Assembly: GCA_037176905.1 (NCBI GenBank)
Contig: JBBBWG010033108.1
Span: forward strand, 5,645 to 40,425
Reading direction: 5' to 3'
DNA: 34,781 nucleotides
Source of the DNA: Azolla pinnata
Lineage: Eukaryota; Streptophyta; Polypodiopsida; Salviniales; Salviniaceae
Notes under the pieces: model-generated
Seen by the model: the letters and a program-made list of their open reading frames with translations, nothing else
Database searches by the model: none
Told to the model about the DNA's origin: nothing
Shown here: positions 22,128 through 33,100 of the stretch, in pieces
Numbering within the stretch: the first letter of the stretch is position 1
How the letters are laid out: each line of letters opens with the position of its first letter
Translations under genes and position numbers: made by a program

Positions 22128-23232
22128 CCAGTTGCTGCAAACAGAATTCCATGAACATTTCTCAGTACTAAAGACTAGATTGGGTATATACAAGTATAGT
22201 GTGTATATGGATGTAGTTTTGGTTTTTGAGGTAACACCACAATCTCTATCAATTTGGATTTCAATGAGTTGAAAGCACAATCAGATTTTAGCAGAGAATT
22301 GGGGCATCTGCACATTCCTGCTTTAAAATGATTATTGTAAAACTGATGTCGAAAAACCCCATGGAAAACATGCTATGCTAAGTAAAGTTTATTTGCTGTG
22401 AAAGAATTGATATTGTTTTATTTTCATATCACATCATAATCCGCAAATCTACTATGTTCATGTGTAGTGAGTGTGACCTTTTTATTATTTACAAGAGTGA
22501 GACTACAACTTCATATTATTGACTAAATTCTAGCGGGCATTAACATCCCTTCAATAGAATTGAATGCTTGAGCAACAAATTTTGGAGCGAAGAAGGCATC
22601 CAAATCCAGTCCGATTTTCCTCAATTCTGAGTTTGATGCTCCAATGCAAAAAGCGGAGGGTTGAAATCTTGGTTTGATTCCTCTTACCAATCACACAGTA
22701 AGAAAATGTTTTAGACAATACAAAACCTGATTGGTGTAAAGTTGCAGTTGAATTCCAATCTATCAGTGTTTTTAGATGATAATACTCAAAATGTACACGA
22801 AAACTGATTGGTGTAAAGTTCCAGTTGAATTCCAATCCATCAGTGTTTTTAGATGATAAAATGTACACGAAAACTGATTGGTTGGAAGCTCCAGTTTGAA
22901 TCCCAGTGTTGTATTAGACCATAATACTCTACATGTACTTCACTTACTACACAATAATACACTGACTACAAGATCAAAATCATGTTCTCTTGTAACTACA
23001 AACAACTTCTTTGCCACCACACGATCATTTATCGTATAACACTCTGATTATACCATTTCTGATTACACCATTTTTGCCTTGGTAGGTAGCATACATTCTG
23101 GTTTAGCTGAACTCGCATCAGGTTAAATTGCTTTATAGCATTGTGGGTTAGCACAACACACACTTACACTAGAGTGCATCTCTGATAAAGAAACCTAAAT
23201 TTTTCTATATACAGAACGAAACGACTCTTGCT
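22128..23232. other. Convergent spacer between RPB10 and RMR
   Basis: AT-rich, holding both 3' flanks and one three-copy repeat (listed separately). No coding frame matches a family; the minus-strand frame at 22551-22868 is generated by the repeat. Confidence 0.55.
22726..22936. repeat. Three tandem copies of a ~72-bp unit
   Basis: CTGATTGGTGTAAAGTTSCA followed by GTTGAATTCCAATCYATCAG and TGTTTTTAGATGATAA recurs from about 22730, 22804 and 22874. The first two copies are very similar and the third is degenerate. Confidence 0.85.
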
Positions 23233-26200
23233 TCAATTGAAAGCACATATGGATTCTCTCAAACCCTTGCACTTACTAAGCCTCTTAAATTGGTCCCCAG
23301 AGTTGTACACAAATGCCCGAACATCATCAGCAGCACCATGTCGGGGATCACTGGGTGAGCTAGAGCTACTGCTACTGGTCTCCGTTGGGAGGAGAACATT
23401 CGGAGCAGAATTATGGAAGAAAGATGGAGGGGTGAAATAAGGCGAGGCACGGAAAGAATCCATCGGATCACTTCCTCCTGAGTTCCAACCCAGTAGCGAT
23501 TGAAATGAAAGGTGTCTTGAAACACCCAATCTCCTGATAGATGCTGGTGCTACATCATTACACCTCAAATATGCACTGTTTCCAATATATGTTCCATTTC
23601 TACTGTAGTTCCCAGTGTCGATAGCACTACTGACACCATGCAAAGGTGCCGCCTCTGCCTGCATCAGTGATGCTTGTTCCGAAGGTGGATGCTCCCCGGC
23701 TGATACTTGGTTATTCAATAAAGATGTATGTTCTGATGGTGTAGCATTGTTATCCTTGGTGACGCATTTTTTGCATACCGGACAAAACCCTCGCCAATTC
23801 ACAAGCCATGCATCTATACACGAACAATGGAATCCTGAACGCCCAAGAAGAACAAAGAAACAACTCCAATCAAATCTCTGGTTAAAAAATCTCCCGATCC
23901 TAGAATGCAGATTTTGCTACCTCCTAAGATAATGAATGAAGCATGCAACCGAGGCCAAAACCATACCAATGCATCGTTTAATCAATGCTAGAGGCAAAAA
24001 AACACACGCACACATTAGATGCCTAAAGAAACATGTTAGTAATCTGCAATAATGCATACCAGACACACATCGAACACTGAGCAATCTTTATTTACCTTCA
24101 AAATAAGAATGCAGAATAGATGGAACCTAAAATCATGCATGCAATCTCCAATGCTCACTTACGGTGATTGCATGGAAGTACCCTGAGACTTGCACCATCG
24201 ACATAGTCCTCCAAGCAGATGGCACATGCATCAATTGTTTGAATACCATACTCACACTTGTAGGTATAGGTTGGCAAGGCTTTTACGATTTGACAGCTAA
24301 TTCCTCTGCACTGTTTCGAACCTCTACCATGTGCTTGTCTTCGACTTTGTACAAGAAAGTAGATTGCAAATGCAGCTATCATGCCGAGCAGAAATATAAA
24401 TGAAGTTACCATCACGAGCCACGAGATGTTCTCATAGGAGGATGGCAATATCCAGCAATCTGGACGAGAGCCATTTGCATGTTGTGCAAGAATTTCTCCG
24501 GCTACCTTCGACACAAATACTGCTGGTATTTCAATTCCACTTTTGCTTCCAGCCACTGTCATGACAATATAAAAGTAGTTGGAAACCAAGCAACCCATTA
24601 ACGTCCTCAGTATAGAAGTACATGCATTCTCTCTCTCTCTCTCTCTCTCTCCACCTGGTGCATGATCTAGAGGGCTATTGACAGAACGGACCAAAGAATT
24701 TCATCACTCCAAAATGAGGAAAAAAATTCAAGTGATCCTAGGAGGAAGTTTAACCCCCTGATATGACCTACCCTTCAACAAACTAGCAATTATATTTTTC
24801 AGCTTTTCACAAACTTTCAGGTAATATACAATATAATTTACCAGACAACAAACCCTAACCGTCATAAGGTAAAAAAAGTTACTTTGAGAAACTAAAATTA
24901 AGCGTGGAAAGCTTACTTGTTACGAGTTGCAGTGATCTACATTGTTAACCATGATATTTAGGGCTTAGAATTTAATGCATCAAAGGAGTTCGAAAGATAA
25001 AATTATCACTTAGGAAAATCAGTAGGAAATACTAGTTTGAACCCAAAAATGATCTAAACTTTGAGCTGTCCATATTTTTCATCTTTTCACAAACCTTCAG
25101 GCACAAAAATGTCAAATTTACCAAACAAAAGAATCATCATGAGGAATAAAAAAGTTGCATTGAGAAAATAGTCTGAATGAATTATTGAAAACTTACTTGT
25201 TAGGCTTAAGCTATATTATATTGTCAGCCACACTGATGATTTAGAATTTAGGGTTAAGACACTAAAACAGCTCCAATCATTTATGATCATTTGTTAACTA
25301 GTCATTGACTTAGACAGCCAGGATAGCCATTTTACCACTCCAAACAAATCCAAAAGATAAACTTAGTTTGAACTCACGTATGATCTATCCTGCAATTGCC
25401 AATATTTCTCAGCTTCTCACAGCCCTTACGGCGATACAATGTCTACTACAACAAACCAAATGTTGACGAAAACTTACTTATAGGAGTCAGCGGCAACCTA
25501 TTCTGGGCTTTCGGTTTTGAGTTTTCTAGTAAGTCCCAATGATTTAAATCATTTACCAACCAGCAACTGATCTAGACAACCATTGATACACCAAAGATTT
25601 TTATCACTCCAAAAAATCTGTTAGAAAAATTATTGCAAACTCAATTTTCAGCTTTTTTAAAACCTTCAAGCAATATAACGTCCCATCCACGACAAAACCA
25701 TCCAGTCTTAATCATGGAAATTACTTACTAGTTATGAGTTGGTGGCGACCTATATTGTCGGTCACAATGATTGCATCATATCCTGCATCTTGACCATGTC
25801 GAACCTTCATTTCAAACGTGCAGAGACCCCGTGATACAAGAAGAAATCGTAAACTTGCCGTACAGTACTGTGCTTTTATCATTAAGGCCGATGATTTCTC
25901 ATGCTCACCAATATGATCCAAAGGGATACAGGCATTGAATGGATTCGCCACAGAAAGAAAGCCACAAATTCCAGTGCTTGGTGCCTTGGGGGCTGCCACA
26001 CACAAGCAGACGTGTATTGAGAGTTAGATACAAACACTAAACATGACTAGAGACTTGTATAAACTGTTAAATACGCATACAGCATGATTCAAAACTTATA
26101 TGAACTTTAGAGACTTGCATTGACAGTTAGATAGAGGTATTGATATGATTAAAGGCTGCTATATACACATTGATAAATAGCTGTATATATGGACAGCATA

Positions 26201-26792
26201 TAAGGTCATGCCATAATTAATTCATATGACCTGATCATCGGAGACACCCTTCGATTCAACCCATTAGGCATTTGGATTTGTTCTTAGCATCTTTGGATTG
26301 ACGAAATACGGTAATGCTAGTATCACACCTGGGCAGAGCTTTTCAAATTGATGTATACTAATAAATTCTGCCGCTCATCTTCATTATTTCCATCAACCAA
26401 TAACATATATGATATGTTGCTGTCAATCTAGCATTCCATGTCTCATCCTCTTCACATCCAGCAATCAGAAAAACATACAAATCGGAATCTCTTTATCGGT
26501 CAGGAACATATAAATGTGTACATCCACTAATCTTTCTAGTTAAAACAGAGTAGACATTAGAGACACTACTGCTAAGTAGAAAAAAACGCAGGAAGAAAAA
26601 GAAAGCACAAAATCCGAACTTGGAAGTAAAGAGTGTCAAGGAGAACATACCAAAACTTGCATCTGTCGATTGAAATACAATAGAATGGTTATCTTTAGTT
26701 AAGGTCACAGCAGACTCGGAAGGCAAAAAGAAGGTACCCATCATGGTAACAAGATGAAGGAGGAGAAGAAGGAGCAGGAGAGAGAGCCCCAT
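23233..26792 (-). CDS. PA-TM-RING E3 ligase / vacuolar sorting receptor (RMR-like)
   Basis: Exons on the minus strand at 26792-26651, 25992-25729, 24555-24163 and 23834-23233 join to 466 residues. Domain order is: signal peptide (about 1-27, [15 protein letters not shown]); lumenal protease-associated domain (about 48-160, with GICGFLSVANPFNAC, LLVSRGLCTFEMKVRHGQDA and MAGSKSGIEIPAVFVSK); one transmembrane helix (about 180-204); cytosolic RING-H2 (C246, C249, C264, H266, H269, C272, C284, C287, complete C3H2C3); and a long Ser-rich tail with (S)7. RMR proteins are type I receptors that sort soluble cargo to protein-storage vacuoles, and the RING may confer ubiquitin-ligase activity. Cargo is not predictable from sequence. 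The exon 2/3 junction A|TG gives the family-typical MAG. Intron 2 is a tandem-repeat array (listed separately). Confidence 0.95.
24629..24650. repeat. (CT)n microsatellite in RMR intron 2
   Basis: About 11 CT dinucleotides, 75 bp intron-ward of the exon 3 acceptor. Purine-rich on the gene's strand. Confidence 0.85.
24690..25765 (-). repeat. Four diverged tandem copies of a ~250-280-bp block in RMR intron 2
   Basis: The plus-strand landmarks recur in the same order in each block: TTTTTATCACTCCAAA-like, a TTCAGCTTTTCACAAACYTT core (24799, 25079, 25409, 25648), then (A)ACTTACTTGTTA. The ACTTAC element lies at 24911 (as GCTTAC), 25191, 25472 and 25723; spacings are 280, 281 and 251 bp. The 25723 copy is the real exon 2 donor (GTAAGT on the minus strand). 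The similarity continues about 35 bp into exon 2 (GAGTTGGTGGCGACCTATAT versus GAGTTGCAGTGATCTACATT), so the duplicated block carried the exon end with it. Confidence 0.75.
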
Positions 26793-26940
26793 TTGTTTGT
26801 TTGTTTGTCTGTCTGGTAAATACGCAGAAGAAGCTCTGTACCCCAGGTGAGAAAGATCTGGACAGTTGCAAAACTATGAGTTCGACAAGCACTTCAATCT
26901 CGGAGAACCATAGAGCCTAGGTTTAGGAGAGACGTCCATG

Positions 26941-26970
26941 AACCCTAACCCTAACCCTAACCCTAACCCT
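26941..26970 (-). repeat. Six-base telomere-like (AACCCT)5 upstream of RMR
   Basis: Five perfect AACCCT hexamers, reading TTAGGG-type rather than the plant TTTAGGG found elsewhere in this window. It lies about 150 bp upstream of the RMR start codon, and an AAAACCCTAGC box follows at 26990. Confidence 0.9.
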
Positions 26971-27075
26971 AGCTCTAGCTGCCTGTGCTAAAACCCTAGC
27001 CGCCATGTGGCTTCGCTGGTAACCCATTTCTGGAAAGCTTTCAAAATTTTGTTCCTCCTGCATGAAAGAGAGAGA

Positions 27076-27500
27076 GTGATGAAGAGATAGATTCATGTCC
27101 CTCTCATTGGATCAGTTTAGGGTTTAGTCTAGGGTTTAGGGTTTAGTGATGAAGAGATAGATTCATGTCCCTCTCATTGGATCAGTTTAGGGTTTAGTGA
27201 TGAAGAGATAGATTCATGTCCCTATCATTGGATCAGTTTAGGGTTTAGTCCAGGGTTTAGGGTTTAGTGATTAAGAGATAGATTCACGTCCCTCTCATTG
27301 GATCAGTTTAGGGTTTAGTCTATGGTTTACGGCTTAGTGATGAAGAGATAGCTTCATGTCCTCTCATTGGACCAGTTTAGGATTTAGTCTATGCATTAGG
27401 GTTTAATGATGAAGAGATAAATTCATGTCCCTCTCATTGGATCAGTTTAGGGTTTAGTCTAGGGTTTAGGGTCTAGTGATGAAGAGATAGATTCACGTCT
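27076..27500 (+). repeat. ~70-bp minisatellite with embedded TTTAGGG motifs
   Basis: Six full copies and a partial seventh of a unit that begins GTGATGAAGAGATAGATTCA, continues TGTCCCTCTCATTGGATCAG, and ends in two to three TTTAGGG-related heptamers. One copy (starting near 27147) lacks the second half of the telomere-like part and is about 50 bp. The array abuts the orphan frame at 27531. Confidence 0.9.
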
Positions 27501-27530
27501 AGAGAGAGATAAATGTGTTTCCTTGCAGAC

Positions 27531-27923
27531 ATGGGAGAGTACAACAAAGACACCTCCAACGGAGCTCAGGAACGGTTGGAATACGATTTCCGCATAACCT
27601 CACCCACGACTGTTTTTGCCTCCCGACTCTACTTCACCGAGAAGGAGGAGGCATTCCTGGAAGCCTTCGTCTCCCCGAGCGGCGTACTAGCGTTGGATGT
27701 CCTCCAACACTCGATCGGAGGCACGCAATCCGAGCTATGTCTGGCACACTCGCTTGCCCCGATCTTAAGGAGGGTATTCGGCATCTCCAACGCAGACATG
27801 GGCAGGATCCCGCACAGGTTCCGTGTAGAGTTCAACAGTATTTGCCATGCTAGCATGTCGCCAAATCGCAACAAACAAAAGAAATCTTCCGAGCTGAAGA
27901 AGTCGAAGAAGAAGTATGGCTGA
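27531..27923 (+). CDS. Unrecognised 130-residue protein, probable orphan
   Basis: I do not recognise this protein. The frame starts at MGEYNKDTSNGAQERLEYDF (another in-frame ATG lies at 27513) and ends in a lysine-rich tail, KKSSELKKSKKKYG, then TGA. The middle (about 30-100) looks folded and mixed alpha/beta: FTEKEEAFLEAFVSP, LALDVLQHSIGG, LAPILRRVFGISNADM. TTCCTTGCAG|ACATGG just before the ATG could be a splice acceptor, in which case the start would be in a second exon. GC content rises over this segment relative to its flanks. Two other frames are also open for more than 100 codons here (27515-27853 + and 27629-27943 -). I preferred this one because its ATG follows the candidate acceptor and its basic tail is protein-like. 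Coding status is unproven. Confidence 0.45.
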   Translation: MGEYNKDTSNGAQERLEYDFRITSPTTVFASRLYFTEKEEAFLEAFVSPSGVLALDVLQHSIGGTQSELCLAHSLAPILRRVFGISNADMGRIPHRFRVEFNSICHASMSPNRNKQKKSSELKKSKKKYG

Positions 27924-29180
27924 GCTGTTTGCTCCCCTCGCAAGATTACATCTCCCCCCCAAATTCTTTTTGTTACATTTGTTTATAGAGATCTCGCCAT
28001 ACGTCACGGTGTATAGATGCTATGGCTGGAACTGTGGCCCTGAACAGTGTATTTGGTGCATTTATCTACTAGTGAAGCATCTTTTTGTTGGGGAAAAAAC
28101 ATGGAACTTCTTAAGAAAGAAGAATGGAGACATTTTGTGCAAGCGTTATTTGAATAAATGATCGGACGGTATGTTATAATTGCATTTCAAGTGATGTGCA
28201 TATAGACTTATAAAACAAGTGTAGTGTTTATGCAAGTTTTTTTTTCATATAGGCCATTGTTGAAAGTTGGTCATCATTCGAGAATGAAGGCTATCCATCC
28301 ATCCATCTTTCTGCAAGGCCTTAGGAAGGTGAGCAAAACAGCTCGAGAAATTGTGTTCCATATCCATAAAAATCGATGCGATGACTATCCGAAACCGATT
28401 AGTCTACAATCAACGCCATTTCAAATTCTGTCTTTTATTTTTCGATCCAGGTTCATATTACAAATGTTGGACCTTGATTTTGTGGAATTCAATTCAAGGT
28501 TTCCTTGATCAATCCAGCGCCAACGTCAAAGAAAGATACATCTAGGCCAGTCAACTGTTTTTGGATGGAAGTACATTAGATTCCTATCAGATGCCCTGTA
28601 ACATTCTCGTCTCCTGCATGTTATTATATAGGTACTTGGGAACAAGTTCCAACACAAGAAGCTGTTTCAGGTGATTGATGTGAGGTATCTTCATCGTTAG
28701 GAGACGTACACTACACTGAAATGTAATTTGAAGGTTGATAAAAATAGATTGTTGCTAGAGCTCTCTGTGGTGGTTGCCAGAATTTCTAGGAGGAGATTGA
28801 TGTTTCTCATATGGTGGCAGCTGTTTTGATTGATTTCCGTGCAGGGATACAAGGAATCAAAGAATTCTTTGAGACCGAAGTGGAATTGCTCTTTGTTTTT
28901 TTCCGAGGCACATACGCAACCTCAACACGATCATCCTCGATAAGCTTGCTTGCATGAGAGAAATTAAGGGGAGAGAAAAAAAAGAGAGAGAGAAGTGGAC
29001 TTTATTCATGGAAAAAAGCAAGTCGAACAATGAATTTAGTCTATACATCAATGCTGAATTTAAAACAAACACATTGATTGCTGCAGCCCACGTAAAATCT
29101 GAACCTTTGTGTAGGTGTCGGTGGTAGATTGCACTTGGAGGAGTGGAGTGGAGTACATAGATCATCGAGATCAAGAGTGT
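27924..29180. other. Gene-poor stretch right of the orphan frame
   Basis: AT-rich sequence with small unrecognised frames (for example 28224-28508 +). 28620-28850 has fragments that read like protein for short runs but break quickly. A GA-rich run occupies 28970-28995. I see no supported gene. Confidence 0.4.
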
Positions 29181-29182
29181 CA

Positions 29183-29407
29183 TCATCGTCGTTGTTGCGC
29201 TGCTTTCTTCTTGGGCTTGGGCTGCGGCATGTCGTTAACGGGTGCCGGGGCCGCATCCACCTTCCGATTAGTAGTAGTAATTGTAGTAGTAGTTGTTGTA
29301 GTAGTAGTAGTAGTAGAGATGAGAGGTGAAGAGGGCAGTGGCGGTGGGGAGATGGTACTCCATCCTCTGGAGAGAGAGACGGGGGCCCAGGTAAGTGGGG
29401 TCGGCTA
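29183..29407 (-). other. Minus-strand open frame with poly-Thr and basic end, doubtful
   Basis: A minus-strand frame without an ATG in its first part reads through (ACT)n as poly-Thr and then NRKVDAAPAPVNDMPQPKP before KKKAAQQRR and a stop near 29183. It could be the 3' end of a spliced gene, because a CTCTCTCCAG acceptor-like sequence precedes it. The (GTA)n repeat equally explains the openness. Not called as a gene. Confidence 0.2.
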
Positions 29408-29525
29408 AGGTAGAAGAGAGAGAGAAATAGAGAGGTAGGGATTATAGAGAGAAAAGTAAAAGGAGGGTAGGGATTATGGAATTAGAGAAACTGAGTTTTG
29501 AGGAAGAAGAAGAAAGAAAAGAGGC
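29400..29525. repeat. GA-rich low-complexity tract
   Basis: AGAGAGAGAAATAGAGAGG, GGAGGGTAGGGATTATGGA and GAAGAAGAAGAAAG runs. AGGGATTAT occurs twice, about 30 bp apart. No coding content. Confidence 0.7.
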
Positions 29526-29908
29526 AGTGTAAGTAATGTATGGTCAAATACAAATAATATATAAATTTGAAAATTTAGCAGGACAATGTCAACAAGATTA
29601 ACGCCTTGCTTCTACGAATCAAGAGGCCTTTCACACCGATCGGTTTTATTGTGAGCTCGCTAACCATCGAATTAATCAATTTGCCAAGCACTCGATCGCT
29701 CGATTAATTAATCAACACGTGCCAAATCAACGCACGCCGGCTTGCCGGCCGACCGATCGGATAATGAGAATCGCCGACTCTGGCTACTCGGATGTAAAGT
29801 GAGGATCGGATGCTGGAGATCCGTGCCTCTATATAGGTGTAAGTAATGTATGGTCAAATACAGAAAATATCTAAATTTGAAATTTTAGCAGGACAATGTC
29901 AACAAGAG
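29526..29908. repeat. 69-bp direct repeats around a 240-bp segment
   Basis: GTGTAAGTAATGTATGGTCA followed by AATACARANAATAT and AGCAGGACAATGTCAACAAG occur at 29526-29596 and 29836-29906, about 90% alike. The intervening segment is more GC-rich than its flanks, contains GCCGGCTTGCCGGC, CACGTG and GATCGG motifs, and ends CTCTATATAGG, a good TATA box, just before the second copy. A simple duplication with 310-bp period or an insertion bounded by repeats both fit. Confidence 0.75.
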
Positions 29909-30149
29909 CCTGCATATTAAAAAACCATAGTGGGGGAGCACCATCAGGCATGCCACGAGCATCTTTCAGCTCTTGCAATAAATGTCCTGGTTTCATCTAG
30001 AGCTTTCAATTTCACTTGGGTTAAGTACAACAAATTTGACTATGCCTACTGTTGATATCTGAAAAGGTCCTTCCGAACAACCATTATAACTACTTGTTTG
30101 GAATTTAAAGAATGCCTCATGATGCACCTGAATTATACGGACTAGGAAT

Positions 30150-33100
30150 TGCATAACTTGCTCTATTGCGCTTCGATTCAAGCCAAAAAACTCGTAAATC
30201 TAATATCGCACGAGGGAGCTATGAGCTTTTCATGGTGAAAGGCACAGTCGACCTGGTCCTTGTCCTTCCCTTCCTCAGTTCTGACACATCTTCACTTTTT
30301 CAGCCATTTCTCTCGCCTTGAGTTTCAAAATCCAAACTTTCTTGTGCCATTGCATAGTTTGCTCTTCCTCTCTTGCGCTTCAATTCAAGCCAAAAAACGC
30401 GAAAATCCGATATCGCACGAGGGAGCTATGAGCTTTTTTTGGTGAAGGGTGCAGCCAGCCTGGTCCTGGTCGGTCCCTTCCTCAATTCTAACACATCTTC
30501 ACTTTTTAAGCTATTTCTCTCGACCTGATTTCAAAATCCAAACTTTCTTGTGCCGTTGCATAGCTTGCTCTCTTGCACTTCGATTCAAGCCAAAAAACTC
30601 GGAAATCCGATATCACACGAGGGAGCTATGAGCTTTTTCTATTGACGGGCGCAACCAGCCTGGTCCTGGTCGGTCCCTTCCTCAGTTCTGACACATCTTC
30701 ACTTTATCAGTTGTTTCTCTCGCCCTGAGTTTCAAAATCCAAACTTTCTTGTGATGTTGCGTAGCTTGCTCTCTTGCGGTTCGATTCAAGCCCAAAAACC
30801 CGGAAATCCGATATTGCATGAGGGAGCTATGAGCTTTTTCTCGTGACGGGCGCAGCCAGCCTGGTCCTGGTCGGTCCCTTCCTCAGTTCTGACACATCTT
30901 CACTTTTTCAGCCGTTTGTCTTGCCCTGAGTTTCAAAATCCAAATTTTCTTGCAATGTTGCGTAGCTTGCTCTCTTGCGGTTCGATTCAAGCCAAAAAAC
31001 TCGAAATCCGATATCGCACGAGGGAGTTATAAGCTTTTTCAGGTGAGGGGCGAAGCCGCCCTGGTCCTAGTTGGTCCCTTCCTCAATTTTGACACATCTT
31101 CACTTTTTCAGCTGTTTCTCTCGCCTTGAGTTTCAAAGTCCAAAGTTTCTTGCGTTGTTGCGTAGCTTGCTCTTTTGCGGTTCGTTTCAACCAAAAAACT
31201 TGGAAATCCGATATCGCACGAGGGAGCTATGAGCTTTTTCAGGTGAGGGGCGAAACCGCCTTGGTCCTGGTCCGTCCCTTCCTCAATTCTGACACATCGT
31301 CACTTTTTCAGCCGTTTCTCTCGCCCTAAGTTTCAAAATCCAAACTTTCTTGCGTTGTTGAGTAGCTTGCTCTCTTGCGGTTCGACTCAAGCCAAAAAAT
31401 TTGGAAATTTCATATTGCACGAGGGAGCTATGAGCTTTTTCTGGTGAGGGGCGAAGCCGCCCTGGTCCTGGTCGGTCCCTTCCTCAATTCTGACATATCT
31501 TCACTTTTTCAGCCGTTTCTCTCGCCCTAAGTTTCAAAATCAAAACTTTCTTGCGCTGTTGAGTAGCTTCCTCTCTTGCGGTTTGAGTCAAACCAAAAAA
31601 CTCAGAGATCCGATATTGCACGAGGGAGCTATGAGCTTTTTCTGGTGATGGGCAAAGCTGCTCTGGTCTTGGTCGGTCCCTTCCTCAGTTTTCACACATC
31701 TTCACTTTTTCAGCCGTTTCTCTTGGCCTGAGTTTCAAAATCCAAACTTTCTTGCGCAGTTGCAAAGCTTGCTCTCTTGCGGTTTGATTCAAACCAAAAA
31801 ACTCATAAATCCGATATCGCACGAGCGAGCTATGAGCTTTTTCTGGTGAGGGGCGAAGCCGCCCTGGTCTTGGTCGGTCCCTTCCTCAGTTCTGACACAT
31901 TTTCACTTTTTCAGCCATTTCTCTCGCCCTGAGTTTCAAAATCTAAACTTTCTTGCGCTTTTGCGTAACTTGCTATGTTGCGGTTGTAAACTTGGAAATC
32001 CGATATCGCACGAGGGAGCTATGAGGTTTTTCTAGTGAAGCCTGGTCCTGGTCGGTCCCTTCCTCAGTTCTGACACATCTTCACTTTTTAAGTTGTTTCT
32101 CTCGCCGTGAGTTTCAAAATCCAAACTTTCTTGCGCTGTTGCCTAGCTTGCTCTATTGCGGTTTGTTTATAGCCAAAGAAGTTTGAAATCCGATATCGTG
32201 TGAGGGAGCTATGAGCTTTTTCTCGTGAAGTCTCGTCTTGGTCGGTCCCTTCCTCACTTCTGATACATCTTCACTTTTTCAGCCGTTTCTCTTGGCGTGA
32301 GTTCCAAAATCCAAACTTTCTTGCGCTGTTGGGTAGCTTCCTCTCTTGCGGTTTGATTCAAGCCAAAAAACTCGGAAATCCGATATCGCACAAGGGAGCT
32401 ATGAGCTTTTTCTGGTGAAGGGCGAAGCCGCCCTTCCTTAGTTCTGACACATCTTCACCTTTTCAACCATTTCTCTTGCCCTGAGTTTAAAAATCTAAAC
32501 TTTCTTATTTTTTTGCGTAGCTTGCTCTGTTGCAGTTCGATTCAAGCTAGAAAACTCGAAATCCGATATTACATGAGGGAGTTATGAGCTTTTTCTATTG
32601 AAGCCTGGTCCTGGTCGGTCCCTTCCTTAGTTCGGACACATCTCCACTTTTAAAGCCGTTTCTCTCGCCCTGAGTTTCAAAATCCAAACTTTCTTGTGCT
32701 GTTGCGTAGCTGGCTCTATTCAATTCGATTGAAGCCAAAGAACTTGGAAATCCGATATCGCACGAGGGAGTTATGAGCCTTTTTTGGTGAAGCCTGGTCC
32801 TGGTCGGTCCCTTCCTCAGTTTTGATACATCCACACTTTTTCAGCGGTTTCTCTTGGCCTGAGTTTCAAAATCCAAACTTTCTTGCGCTATTGCGTAGCT
32901 TACTCTCTTGCGGTTCGATTGAAGCCACAAAACTCCGAAATCCGATATCGCACGAGGGACCTATGAGGTTTTTCTGGTGAAGGGCGAAGCTGCCCTGGTC
33001 CTGGTCGGTCCCTTCCTCAGTTGTGACACATCTTCACTTTTTCAGCCGTTTCTCGTGCCCTGAGTTTCAAAATCCAACTTTCTTGCGTTGTTGCGTAGCT

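Noticed and set aside
29115-29408. 97-codon plus frame with a poly-Val stretch
   Set aside because: It follows a (GTA)n microsatellite. No family resemblance.
29526-29908. Short terminal-repeat retroelement
   Set aside because: The 69-bp repeats enclose only about 240 bp. I see no primer-binding site, polypurine tract or target-site duplication. Duplication is the simpler reading.
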